DNA from: Acetobacter thailandicus
Lineage (GTDB): Bacteria; Pseudomonadota; Alphaproteobacteria; Acetobacterales; Acetobacteraceae
Assembly (NCBI RefSeq): GCF_011516655.1
Contig: NZ_WOSV01000002.1
Coordinates: 310,001-374,000 of the forward strand
Reading direction: 5' to 3'
Length of the DNA stretch: 64,000 nucleotides
Of this stretch, positions 48,546-56,910 are shown in pieces. How positions within the stretch are numbered: position 1 is the first letter of the stretch; every line of letters begins with the position of its first letter. The notes under the pieces were generated by a model. The model was given only the letters and a program-made list of their open reading frames with translations. It did not search any database and had not been told where the DNA came from. Position numbers and translations under genes: made by a program.

Positions 48546-49769
48546 ATGCTTAAAAAACTTCCGGTAACAGTGCTCTCAGGCTTTTTGGGAGCGGGCAAAA
48601 CAACACTGCTCAACCATATCCTCAATAATCGCGAAGGGCGGAAAGTCGCCGTGATTGTGAATGATATGAGCGATGTTAATATTGATGCTGATCTGATACG
48701 CAGCGGCAGTGACCTCTCCCGCACAAATGAAACCCTTGTAGAAATGAGCAACGGCTGCATTTGCTGCACTCTGCGTGATGACCTGCTTCAGGAAGTACGC
48801 CGGCTGGCAGAGGAAGAGCGCTTTGATTATCTGCTGATTGAATCAACAGGAATTGCAGAACCACTCCCCGTTGCTGCGACTTTTGAATTTCGCGATGAAG
48901 CCGGTGAAAGTCTCTCTGATATTGCCCGCCTTGATACGATGGTCACGGTAGTGGATGCCGTAAACCTGCTCCAGGACTATAGCTCGACCGATTTTTTGCG
49001 TGACAGAGGTGAAACAGCCGGTGAGGAAGATGACCGTGCTCTGGTTGACCTGCTGGTTGAACAGATAGAATTTGCCGATATTATCGTTCTTAACAAAATA
49101 TCAGCCGCAACACCTGAGCAACGGCTGACAGCCAGACAAATTATTCAGGCACTGAACGCCGATGCCAGAATTATCGAAACGGACCAGGGCGCAGTTTCAT
49201 GCGCTGACATTCTCAATACTCAGCTCTTTGACTACGACAAAGCCCACCAGCATCCGCTATGGTATAAAGAGCTCTCAGATTTTGAAAATCATACGCCTGA
49301 GACAGAAGAATACGGTATCAGCACATTTGTCTGGCGGGCCCGCCACCCGCTTATACCTGAACGATTTAAAGCTTTCATTGACAGCATATGGCCAGGCGTC
49401 ATTCGGGCTAAAGGACATTTCTGGCTGGCAACGCGCCCCCAGTGGGTTGGAGAACTGGGGCAGGCAGGTGCTCTTGTGCGCACACAGGCACTGGGACGCT
49501 GGTGGGTTACGGTTCCTGAAAGCTACTGGCCTGAAGACGAAGAATCAAAAAATACGATCATTTCAAAATGGGATCCGCTTTACGGCGATCGTCGTCAGGA
49601 GATCGTCTTTATCGGCACCGGGGAGATGAACGAGGCAGAAATTACCCGTGCCCTCAACACCTGCCTGGCGCCGCAACCCGCCACAAAGCAATACGACCCC
49701 TTACACCTGTCATATTTGCCAGACCCCTTCCCTCTCTGGGGCGTGCAGGAAAGTGCAGAACATGCCTGA
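48546..49769 (+). CDS. CobW/ZigA-family G3E GTPase, predicted zinc metallochaperone
   Basis: A 407-residue G3E GTPase: P-loop [14 protein letters not shown], the metal motif [11 protein letters not shown] (CxCC), [14 protein letters not shown], the base-specificity motif LNKIS, and the CobW C-terminal domain ([16 protein letters not shown]). Despite nearby cobalamin genes, the Zur-type palindrome upstream points to zinc-starvation response like ZigA/YciC rather than CobW in cobalt insertion. ATG 48546 is taken; a GTG 9 nt upstream is possible. Its last 8 bases overlap the next gene. Confidence 0.85.
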   Translation: MLKKLPVTVLSGFLGAGKTTLLNHILNNREGRKVAVIVNDMSDVNIDADLIRSGSDLSRTNETLVEMSNGCICCTLRDDLLQEVRRLAEEERFDYLLIESTGIAEPLPVAATFEFRDEAGESLSDIARLDTMVTVVDAVNLLQDYSSTDFLRDRGETAGEEDDRALVDLLVEQIEFADIIVLNKISAATPEQRLTARQIIQALNADARIIETDQGAVSCADILNTQLFDYDKAHQHPLWYKELSDFENHTPETEEYGISTFVWRARHPLIPERFKAFIDSIWPGVIRAKGHFWLATRPQWVGELGQAGALVRTQALGRWWVTVPESYWPEDEESKNTIISKWDPLYGDRRQEIVFIGTGEMNEAEITRALNTCLAPQPATKQYDPLHLSYLPDPFPLWGVQESAEHA

Positions 49770-50094
49770 CATCTTAGCAGATAACGAGCGAACACTACGC
49801 CACGAAATGTGGCACCGCTATAATGGCGATGACTGGGCTGCGTTTGATGCCCTGCCTCCGGCTGTTCGGGCGAGAGTGACCCGGCACAGTTATGATGCAT
49901 GGTCAGTGAATGTGATGATGCTATGGCGACACTACAAGCGTATTTACGGGCGCACTCCACGCGCCGAACGCGCTCTCATTAAATATCTGGATTACTGTGA
50001 ACGTCTGGAGCGGGAGGCTTTTGCCTCACGTTATAACGAAGCCTACGGAGCAGTGCTGCCACATGATGCCGCCGAGGCAAGCGTGCTCAGATAA
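49762..50094 (+). CDS. Small DUF6525-like protein
   Basis: A 110-residue protein, rich in charged and aromatic residues ([59 protein letters not shown]). The DDWxAFDALPPxVR block resembles a small alphaproteobacterial family (DUF6525); function is unknown. Start ATG 49762 has AGGAAAG 9 nt upstream and overlaps the GTPase gene by 8 nt, so it probably shares the Zur-controlled transcript. No membrane segment or signal peptide. Confidence 0.6.
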   Translation: MPDILADNERTLRHEMWHRYNGDDWAAFDALPPAVRARVTRHSYDAWSVNVMMLWRHYKRIYGRTPRAERALIKYLDYCERLEREAFASRYNEAYGAVLPHDAAEASVLR

Positions 50095-50509
50095 AAGAAA
50101 GAAAAAACTGCCTCGTCCCATCAGGCTAAAACGTGCTCTTACTTTTATCATGTTACAGGCCAACGAGCTTTCTTTACCTGCCTCAGAATTCATTCTCTGA
50201 GATAGAATCTGAAACTTGCTGTGATATGAAGCGCAGCGGTCATATCTGGTCGCAACACGTCGCCGGTCTGTCAGCTTTGCAAATATATTTTCGATCAGAT
50301 GGCACTTTTTATACAGGTGCTATTTGGTCATTTTTCTATGACAGGATAGTGGGTTGCAACAGAGAGCATGACCGTTCTTATCCTTGAAATTTTAATAAGT
50401 ATCGACCTCATATTGCCGAAAAAATGCACACAGGCGAACAACCCACTTAGTATAGCCTCCACCTGTGCGCATATAGAGTAAATAATTAATAAATTTTTTT
50501 AGAAATTAT
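50095..50509. other. Junction region without intact genes
   Basis: About 415 bp between the DUF6525-like gene and the endonuclease V-like gene. It holds the transposase remnant and, from about 50450 on, strongly AT-rich DNA that marks the start of the accessory island. No intact reading frame is convincing. Confidence 0.5.
50227..50358 (-). pseudogene. IS5-family transposase remnant
   Basis: Minus-strand translation gives RKMTK, a stop, then HLYKKCHLIENIFAKLTDRR and RVATRYDRCA: the C-terminal DDE-domain signature (with the catalytic Glu in HLIEN) of IS5/IS427-group transposases. The rest of the element is missing and the downstream part is unrelated sequence. An 8-bp inverted repeat GTGGGTTG/CAACCCAC (50349-50356/50439-50446) may be a trace of element ends, but this is weak. 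It lies at the junction between core genes and the AT-rich island. Confidence 0.75.
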
Positions 50510-51007
50510 TTAAATACTCCTTGATATTTTATCAATTTCCTTAAGAAGGAGTGGGATTCTATATTCACCAACCATAGAATTTATATATTTTTTTGCCATT
50601 TCAAGAGGAATACCTAAGCATGTAATATAAAGTGGTGAAAGGCTTTGACCACGAAAAATAAAACATTCTTCCGGAGTATCCTTGAATTTACTTTTGGCTA
50701 CACCGATGACAGGAATGCGTTGATTAAGCTCTTCATACAGATGAGCACCAAGGCCTTTTTTCATATCAGAACCAAGAGTGACATAACCATCTATAATAAT
50801 AACTTCAATCGGTTCTGAAATTTTATAAATTAACTTTTTAAGGCAAGGCAATTCTCTCTGATAAAAGCTGCCAGGCTCATATGGCAAAACGTCATCACAA
50901 TCACAATTATAAACTTTACAGAAAGAAGAATCAGTCCATGACTGAAATAACCCTCCAGAAACTTTTGCTTTATTATTAAAATAATAAGCGTCTATACATA
51001 AAATCAT
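50510..51007 (-). CDS. Endonuclease V-like protein
   Basis: A 165-residue protein with the block order of endonuclease V (Nfi), which cuts near deoxyinosine and other deaminated bases. Seen: first Asp (residue 6, CIDAYY), YEPGSFYQREL with Glu52, VIIIDGYVTLGSDMKKGLGAHL with Asp73, and GVAKSKF with Lys105, then GEYRIPLLL. The metal triad Asp/Glu/Asp is kept. The His usual in the last helix is not at its place (IDKIS). It is shorter than Nfi of E. coli (about 220). Low-GC codon use, minus strand, last in the toxin island. The ATG has no clear ribosome site. Confidence 0.7.
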   Translation of the reverse strand: MILCIDAYYFNNKAKVSGGLFQSWTDSSFCKVYNCDCDDVLPYEPGSFYQRELPCLKKLIYKISEPIEVIIIDGYVTLGSDMKKGLGAHLYEELNQRIPVIGVAKSKFKDTPEECFIFRGQSLSPLYITCLGIPLEMAKKYINSMVGEYRIPLLLKEIDKISRSI

Positions 51008-51070
51008 CAATTCACACGAAAAATTTAATTTTTGAAATAAACATTTTATATAAGTCTGGACATTCTTCTT

Positions 51071-51535
51071 TTAAAGATTCCTCGAAAGAAATTCCAGAAT
51101 TATATATTTTTCTATAATATTTTTATTTTTATCATATTCTATTCTTAAAATATTATATCCAAAAGAATAAAATTCTTCTTTTTTTATTAATCCATTTTCG
51201 TAAAAATGAATTACTGGACCAATTGCAGTTCCTTTATAAGCAACAGATATTTTTTCTATATTTTTATTTCTATAAAAAACTACCTTTTGTCCATCTATAT
51301 ATCCATTTGCATAACCTTTATATACTTCTATATCATTATTTTCATTATAATCCCAACAATCATATACAATACCATTAACAGGAATTTCTTCTTCCTCATC
51401 TGTACGCATTAACTGTAAATCATATTCACCTCCGTATGTAGTATATTCACCTGATAATCCATTTACTTCAGGATTAAACATAAGGTCATTCTTTGTAAGA
51501 ATTTTTTGCGTTTCAAACCATTCTTTAAAAATCAT
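51071..51535 (-). CDS. YwqK-like (MORN-type) antitoxin/immunity-like protein
   Basis: A 154-residue protein with MORN-like beta repeats (EVYKGYANGYIDGQKVVFY, YKGTAIGPVIHFYENGLIKK), as in the YwqK family, encoded near polymorphic toxins. No signal peptide or membrane segment, so it is cytoplasmic. The first 45 residues (KEWFETQKILTKNDLMF) are not repeat. ATG 51535 has TAGGA 7 nt upstream; a longer frame to 51583 lacks one. It lies between the putative immunity gene and the endonuclease V-like gene. What toxin it would neutralise is unknown. Confidence 0.6.
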   Translation of the reverse strand: MIFKEWFETQKILTKNDLMFNPEVNGLSGEYTTYGGEYDLQLMRTDEEEEIPVNGIVYDCWDYNENNDIEVYKGYANGYIDGQKVVFYRNKNIEKISVAYKGTAIGPVIHFYENGLIKKEEFYSFGYNILRIEYDKNKNIIEKYIILEFLSRNL

Positions 51536-51667
51536 TTTTTTCCTATAGTTTTGGAAGATAGCCTGATGGGCAGTTAATACCACATAATATTAATTCGCCA
51601 TGTTGGCACTGAACAAACAATGAAACTGATAATTATCTAAGATTTATATTGTATTTATTAAATATAA

Positions 51668-52060
51668 TTATTCACTGAGTATTTTTTCAGAAATCTTTTT
51701 CTCTTTAAAAAAACATTCAAAACAAAAAAGAACCAAACTAAAATCAGGCGTTGCTTGATCGTAGCAATAATAATCACCGTTAAATTCAACTTTTTTATTT
51801 TTATTTCCTTTGTTATTTAGAGTTTTTAATAAATATTCACCATCATCACCTATTTCCCCTATAGAGATAAAAAACAAATAAGATTTATCTTCATCTGAAA
51901 ATGCAGAATATGTCGAAAATCTTCTCTGATTTTCATCATTTTCAAATGAACAACTGAAAGATCCTGTTCTTTCCTTTAGTAGTTCTAATTTATTTAAAAT
52001 AAATTTAAAATCATTTGTTTTTTCATTTCCTTTTTCTCTTATATTCCAATATATTTTCAT
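51668..52060 (-). CDS. Putative immunity protein of the deaminase toxin
   Basis: A 130-residue acidic/lysine-rich cytoplasmic protein, not matched to a named family. It looks alpha+beta with strands (SFSCSFENDENQRRFSTYS, YLFFISIGEIGDDGEYLL, VEFNGDYYCYDQ) and a C-terminal hydrophobic helix (FSLVLFCFECFF). Its ATG comes right after the stop of the deaminase toxin gene, with AAGGA inside the toxin end, the usual toxin-immunity layout. The immunity assignment rests on this position and size. Confidence 0.6.
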   Translation of the reverse strand: MKIYWNIREKGNEKTNDFKFILNKLELLKERTGSFSCSFENDENQRRFSTYSAFSDEDKSYLFFISIGEIGDDGEYLLKTLNNKGNKNKKVEFNGDYYCYDQATPDFSLVLFCFECFFKEKKISEKILSE

Positions 52061-52441
52061 TTATTTAATCCTTAATGTTTTCTCTCCTTCATTCCAAGTA
52101 TAAGTTAAATTTGTTGTTTTTTCAAATATGCTTAAACTTCTTAAATTTATAGCTTTCGCCATTTTTAGTATAGCAGATGTACAATAACTACAAATTTTTT
52201 CTCCCTCTACTGTCATCTCCATATCATTTCCTGATGTTAAACCTGCATCATATGCTTGTTGCATAGCACCAATTTCAGCATGTGCATTTGACATATCTTT
52301 ATTGGGAAGTTCTTTGGTTTCATGCTCCTGGATGATGGCTGACCATGAGCTGTATTCAATTGCGATAAAGAAAACGGACCAGAAACTGTAATTTTTTATC
52401 CTGAACTGATGCCGGCAGAAATTTGTCGTGACCACTCGCAT
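52061..52441 (-). CDS. Deaminase toxin domain (polymorphic toxin tip)
   Basis: A 126-residue frame whose residues 50-126 form a cytidine-deaminase-fold toxin domain: MSNAHAEIGAMQQAYDAGLT with zinc His54 and catalytic Glu56, and ICSYCTSAILKMA with Cys84 and Cys87. The pattern looks like the BURPS668_1122-type toxin deaminases at C-termini of CDI/Rhs proteins. The first 49 residues look like out-of-frame leftovers, so this is probably a tip cut off from a larger effector; translation might begin at Met50. AT-rich. The target (DNA, RNA or nucleotide) is unknown. Confidence 0.7.
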   Translation of the reverse strand: MRVVTTNFCRHQFRIKNYSFWSVFFIAIEYSSWSAIIQEHETKELPNKDMSNAHAEIGAMQQAYDAGLTSGNDMEMTVEGEKICSYCTSAILKMAKAINLRSLSIFEKTTNLTYTWNEGEKTLRIK

Positions 52442-52550
52442 CCTGCATTACTCGGGTAAGATCAGCGTTTTTCTCCGTAGCAGATGATGCTGACTCTGCC
52501 TGTGGTGTAAACCATTTTAAATTATCTGCGTTATCTGAATCACCGCTCAT
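52356..52550 (-). CDS. Short frame, possible N-terminal remnant of an effector
   Basis: A 64-residue frame, MSGDSDNADNLKWFTPQAES to FLVRFLYRN, overlapping the end of the preceding small gene by ATGA and running into the toxin frame in another phase. Its head reads like a true protein start (translational coupling), while its end meets the toxin tip out of frame. I take it as the start of an effector whose middle was lost. No family is recognised. Confidence 0.4.
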   Translation of the reverse strand: MSGDSDNADNLKWFTPQAESASSATEKNADLTRVMQDASGHDKFLPASVQDKKLQFLVRFLYRN

Positions 52551-52681
52551 TTCTCCAGCTCCTGCTGAAGATCACGCCGGGCGGCGTCTCGTGTAGATTT
52601 TACCAGACGTTCATCTGGTGTCATATGAGATGTGCTCTCATCTCCATGCATGATATATTTTTTAAACGCCTCATCTTTCAT
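52547..52681 (-). CDS. Small charged frame coupled to the next gene
   Basis: A 44-residue frame (MKDEAFKKYIMHGDESTSHM, then TPDERLVKSTRDAARRDLQQ and ELEK). It ends in ATGA shared with the following start, suggesting true translation, but lacks a good ribosome site and could be the C-terminal end of a longer broken gene: a short frame starting MGTDDNAVPDLVLPKRY at about 52751, with GGAG upstream, could join it by one frameshift. Function unknown. Confidence 0.35.
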   Translation of the reverse strand: MKDEAFKKYIMHGDESTSHMTPDERLVKSTRDAARRDLQQELEK

Positions 52682-52774
52682 GAAGGCCGTATCTCCAGCG
52701 ATAACGCTTCGGCAAAACAAGATCAGGCACGGCGTTGTCGTCAGTCCCCATGATGCTCCATGCTGAATTTCTTT

Positions 52775-52987
52775 CTACACCAGAGTATGCATTTCCATAT
52801 CTGTCATAGCGACTGTTTTATCGGGCTCTGATTCCCGTAAATAAGTAATAAATCTTCTTGTATTCTGCTCATAACGGACATTTTCAAGCTGTGTCGTTTG
52901 TTCTGGTGAGAGGGTCAGAACATTGATGCTTTGATCGACAAAACCAGCTGGCAGATCAAAACTTGCTTCCTGTATATGATAATCCAT
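52775..52987 (-). pseudogene. Truncated DUF1795/Eag-like chaperone
   Basis: A 70-residue frame whose N-terminus MDYHIQEASFDLPAGFVDQS, then INVL, matches the start of DcrB-like/DUF1795 proteins ('F-x-L-P-x-x-x-x-D-x-S-x-N-V-L'), including Eag chaperones of type VI Rhs effectors. Those are about 140 residues, so about half is lacking and the tail (LSPEQTTQLENVRYEQNTRR) does not follow the family. Position just upstream of the toxin remnants agrees with an Eag role. Confidence 0.5.
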
Positions 52988-53070
52988 ATTTTTCCTTTTA
53001 AATATCTGCTTTCACAGTCTCAATAAATTAACAGGCCCTGAGGCTAAGCTGATAAATAACCCGGTAAATA

Positions 53071-54174
53071 CTAAACAACATATTGTTGCAGCTGCTTTGC
53101 CCGCCCGATGACAGCCGGCACATCGAACCCACGCAGAGAGGCCGCAGTATGGTTGTCCCCCTCCACACCTGTTTCAATCAGGTCGCCCCAGTATAACAAT
53201 CCCATCTGAGTGGTGAGAGCCAGTGTGCAGGGATTTTGATGGTGTGCCGGCACAAGCTCATATACGACTGTACCGGGGTGACACCAGGCAACATTTGCCA
53301 TAGCAGCACCCAGTGAACCCACGACCATACGTGCCCGCGCAAAAAAACGCATCTGCCCGGCAACGCTTAATGTCTCTGGCCGGATAACCGTAAAACCAGC
53401 TTCCCTCATAGCCTCAGCCAGTTCAGCCTCATTTGGCATAGCCCTGTTAGACGCGCTGCCACGCTCAATAAAAATAAACAAATCACGCTCATCCGGCTTA
53501 CAGCCACCGGCTTCAGCCACCAGGGTGTGATAGGCCCGCGCTGAAAGAGGCGACACCGAAAAATCAGCAAGGCCTCTCACATAATCAGTATAAATAACCT
53601 GTTTAAAAGCATACTGATGACCATGATGCGTGGTGGCCTGAGGGGCATTCTCAAAACCATTCATTTTGAGCGTTTCAGCCTGCCATGGCTGCAGGTAAGG
53701 TAAAATAAAACCGCCTTTATACTGCGCCTCACGCAGGGCAAAAAAAGTCGGGACAGTATGCCTCACCCAGTGGAAAAAATTAATATCCCAGTGGTCAAAA
53801 CTGGCAGCCATAACAGGCTCTTTCAGAAATTCTTTTGAAAGATCACCCGGGCGCACTGTCAGCGCTGCCACAGCATCAGGGGGCTGAAGGTAAGATGTCT
53901 CTGCAACAGGGTGGCCATTTTTGAGGAACACCATGAGAGAACGATCAAGAACAACTTTTGACAGAATATACTGACGCAGTGTCAGTGCCTTACTCTGCCA
54001 GCCATAAAAAACTGAGCGCGAACCGTCGGGCAGCACCCCACCCTCCACCATCAACGCCGGATATGATACTGGCGCCTCAAGCTCCGTCACCCCGGAAGAG
54101 GCCTGAGCGAGAGTAAGAGAAGACTGCTCTGACTGCCTTTTTAATTTCGACATTATAAATTTAAAAAATGTCAT
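53071..54174 (-). CDS. GT61-family glycosyltransferase
   Basis: A 367-residue protein of glycosyltransferase family 61 (DUF563): SFDHWDINFFHWVRHTVPTF, and the C-terminal signature IFIERGSASNRAMPNEAELA, VVGSLGAAMANVAWCHPGT. Such enzymes transfer pentoses or other sugars onto extracellular polysaccharide or LPS in bacteria. Starts at 54195 (TTG), 54174 and 54153 are all possible; the middle one has AGAAG a few bases upstream. It lies between the accessory island and dnaB and may belong with the LPS-heptose genes upstream. Confidence 0.82.
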   Translation of the reverse strand: MTFFKFIMSKLKRQSEQSSLTLAQASSGVTELEAPVSYPALMVEGGVLPDGSRSVFYGWQSKALTLRQYILSKVVLDRSLMVFLKNGHPVAETSYLQPPDAVAALTVRPGDLSKEFLKEPVMAASFDHWDINFFHWVRHTVPTFFALREAQYKGGFILPYLQPWQAETLKMNGFENAPQATTHHGHQYAFKQVIYTDYVRGLADFSVSPLSARAYHTLVAEAGGCKPDERDLFIFIERGSASNRAMPNEAELAEAMREAGFTVIRPETLSVAGQMRFFARARMVVGSLGAAMANVAWCHPGTVVYELVPAHHQNPCTLALTTQMGLLYWGDLIETGVEGDNHTAASLRGFDVPAVIGRAKQLQQYVV

Positions 54175-54217
54175 ACCAGTCTTCTTTTTTCGCAATTTAA
54201 GTCAGGCTCTTTCCATA

Positions 54218-55732
54218 TCAGTAATGGTGACCATCATCATGAATTTCATCAAGGTTACCAAAACGCGTATATTCACCTTCAAAGAACAGATGCACCGTAC
54301 CTGTCGGGCCATGCCTCTGCTTTTCAAGAATCAGTTCAGCTTTGTTATGAACCAGGCTCATTTTATGTTGCCAGTCATCAAGTGCCATTGAGTATTTTTC
54401 TTTAGAATCAAAAGAAACTTCCTTCGGCATACGCTGCTGAAGATAATATTCATCACGGTAAACAAACATCACGGCATCAGCATCCTGCTCAATCGAGCCT
54501 GATTCACGAAGATCTGACAGCATGGGGCGTTTATCTTCACGCGATTCAACCTGACGCGACAGCTGTGAGAGAGCAATAACCGGCACCTCAAGCTCTTTTG
54601 CTATCGCTTTCAGCCCCTGTGTAATCATAGAAATTTCGAGCACACGACTTTCAGGCTTTGTCCCGACCGACGGACGCATAAGCTGAAGATAGTCAACAAC
54701 TATCAGGCTCAGGCCCTTAGTGCGCTTTAGCCGGCGGCAGCGCGTACGCATGGCAGAGAGCGAAATAGCTGGTGTGTCATCAATGACCATAGGCAGGCGA
54801 GCCAGCTTCTGGCTAACCCGAACAAAACTATCAAACTCTTTTTGCCTGATATCACCCCGACGCAGACGCTCACCCGAAACCTGAGCCTGCTCTGACAAAA
54901 TACGGGTTGCAAGCTGCTCAGCTGACATCTCGAGGGAGAAAATAGCAACCGTACCTTTAGGCTTTGCACCTGTTGCCTCAGCTTCCTCAAGCAGGGAGCT
55001 CGCGGCAGAGAACGCCATTTTGGTCGCCAGCGCCGTTTTACCCATGGCCGGACGACCAGCGAGAATCAACAGATCAGAAGGATGAAAACCACCGGTTTTT
55101 TTATCAAAATCGACCAGACCAGAGGTCAGACCTGTAACATGACCTTCATTCTGAAATGCTTTCTCCGCCGTCACAATAGCATCGGTCAAAGCACGGCCAA
55201 ACTCAACGAACCCGCCGTCCTGGCCTTTTTCTGTAGCCAGACGGAAAAGAGCCTCCTCACCAGCCGCGATCTGATCCGGGCCGGAAAGAGATGAGCTTTT
55301 ACCAAATGCTTTGTTAACAACCTCTTCACCGATATCAATCAGCTGCCGGCGAATCCAGGCATCGTAAATGGTGCGCCCGTAGTCTCCAGCATTAATGATG
55401 CCAACCATTGATGTCAGCAATTTACCCATATAAGCAATGCCACCAACCGGCTCGAGCACATCAGAGTTCACCAGCTCAGCACGCAGCGTTACCGGGTCTG
55501 CCAGCTGACCGCTTTCGATGCGGCGGGCGATGATATCAAACAACCGGCCATTTGCCTGGTTAGCAAAATGCATCCCACTCAAAAAATCAGAAACACGATC
55601 ATAAGCACGGTTATTTGTCAGCAAAGCACCCAGCAATGCCTGCTCAGCCTCAATATTAGCCGGGGGGTGCCGAAGGGTAAGAGAAAGAGAAGAATCTTCA
55701 GTAGCGGTAAGCCCGGTATCTGCCTGTGCCAT
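54218..55732 (-). CDS. dnaB: Replicative DNA helicase
   Basis: Hexameric helicase that unwinds DNA at the fork. The 504 residues have the N-terminal DnaB domain (ANIEAEQALLGALLTNN), a linker, and the RecA-like C-domain with Walker A GRPAMGKTALATKMA, Walker B LIVVDYLQLM, the LSQLSRQVESR loop and the C-terminal motif SLVHNKAELILEKQRHGPTG. No intein or insertion is visible. It is 2 bp after the AGE-family gene, so probably the last essential gene of a gmk-hldE-AGE-dnaB run. Confidence 0.97.
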   Translation of the reverse strand: MAQADTGLTATEDSSLSLTLRHPPANIEAEQALLGALLTNNRAYDRVSDFLSGMHFANQANGRLFDIIARRIESGQLADPVTLRAELVNSDVLEPVGGIAYMGKLLTSMVGIINAGDYGRTIYDAWIRRQLIDIGEEVVNKAFGKSSSLSGPDQIAAGEEALFRLATEKGQDGGFVEFGRALTDAIVTAEKAFQNEGHVTGLTSGLVDFDKKTGGFHPSDLLILAGRPAMGKTALATKMAFSAASSLLEEAEATGAKPKGTVAIFSLEMSAEQLATRILSEQAQVSGERLRRGDIRQKEFDSFVRVSQKLARLPMVIDDTPAISLSAMRTRCRRLKRTKGLSLIVVDYLQLMRPSVGTKPESRVLEISMITQGLKAIAKELEVPVIALSQLSRQVESREDKRPMLSDLRESGSIEQDADAVMFVYRDEYYLQQRMPKEVSFDSKEKYSMALDDWQHKMSLVHNKAELILEKQRHGPTGTVHLFFEGEYTRFGNLDEIHDDGHHY

Positions 55733-55734
55733 AT

Positions 55735-56910
55735 TTATTGTGTCACCTCTGAACGAACTTTATTCAGCACATCATATGCCGTTATAATATGATAAAGAGA
55801 ACTTGCCGGAATGGCCTTTGAAACCGGATAGGCTGCCTCATTCAGCTGATCATGCCATGTGCCAGCCGGACAGTCAGTGAAATATCGTTCAAGCAGGTTT
55901 GTAACGATACGGGCTGCCAGCCCGTCAGTATCCTGCGGATCAACCGTAAGGACTGCTCGCAGCGTTTCACCCTGAACCCACAAACGCGATGACGCTTTAA
56001 GCACTGAACCATCACGCCCCAGCGCATCACACACCAGGCCTGTCGCCGGATCGGGGCCATAGCGTTTTGCAAACTGATACAGTCTGTCAGCACGTGTTTT
56101 TGTGATAACACCTGTCAGGCGCTCATATTCTGACAACAGCCAGACCCACTCAAAATGATGGCCTGGCTCAAGCCAGTTCCCCTCATGCCCGGGCGCGGGA
56201 GCCCAGTCTGACGTGAAATATTCACCCAGTGTGCCAGTCGTTTCATCCTGTAAAAACTGACTGAACAAAGCATACAGAGCGTGAGCCTGGGTCAGGTCTG
56301 CAATTTCACCGGTTGTTTCATACAAAGCCAGAATGGCCTCAAATAAATGCATGTGCGGGTTTTGCTGGCGTGGCTCATCACCCGCTGGCAGAGTATTAAA
56401 AAACCCACCCTGAGGGGTGCTCATATTTTCGCTGATCCAGCGTAATGCCTGACGCGCCAGAGCGAGCGCCTTACCACTTTGATCCAGCCGTTCATACCAG
56501 GCCAGAGCAAAGATAACAAAAGCAAGATCATAAAGGTCAGCCGTGGGGTCAAGAAGCTGACCTTCGGGTGTCAGACTGCGGCCCCATTTGCCCTGTTCAT
56601 TATGGGCTTTGCATAAAAAAGCAAAAATACCGTCGGCCCGGCTACGCCCTTCGGCCTGGCCCTGTAAGGCGGCCCACGAAAATACAAAAAGCTGCCTGGC
56701 CTGCACTCTCACTCTTTTAAAAGGTGCCTGTGCTGAAACACCCTCCAGGGTCAGGCTTTCCTGCGCGCCGTACAGTGCAGGGTTCTCTGGTGTGCCATCA
56801 CACCCTGCTGTCCCCCAGAAAGGCAAAACCTCATCAAAAAGCCAGTTCGTAAAACGCTGGTGCATAATAAGCAGAGGCTCTGTTTTTTTTTCAGAAATAT
56901 GCTGCATCAT
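55735..56910 (-). CDS. AGE-family epimerase/isomerase
   Basis: A 391-residue (alpha/alpha)6-barrel enzyme of the N-acylglucosamine 2-epimerase/mannose isomerase family. Seen: RVQARQLFVFSWAAL, DLYDLAFVIFALAW, QNPHMHLFEAILALYE and GHHFEWVWLLSEYE with the family's conserved His residues. In Acetobacteraceae such proteins are often labelled mannose-6-phosphate isomerase. The start overlaps hldE (ATGA), suggesting a role in supplying sugars for LPS, though the substrate is unproven. Confidence 0.85.
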   Translation of the reverse strand: MMQHISEKKTEPLLIMHQRFTNWLFDEVLPFWGTAGCDGTPENPALYGAQESLTLEGVSAQAPFKRVRVQARQLFVFSWAALQGQAEGRSRADGIFAFLCKAHNEQGKWGRSLTPEGQLLDPTADLYDLAFVIFALAWYERLDQSGKALALARQALRWISENMSTPQGGFFNTLPAGDEPRQQNPHMHLFEAILALYETTGEIADLTQAHALYALFSQFLQDETTGTLGEYFTSDWAPAPGHEGNWLEPGHHFEWVWLLSEYERLTGVITKTRADRLYQFAKRYGPDPATGLVCDALGRDGSVLKASSRLWVQGETLRAVLTVDPQDTDGLAARIVTNLLERYFTDCPAGTWHDQLNEAAYPVSKAIPASSLYHIITAYDVLNKVRSEVTQ

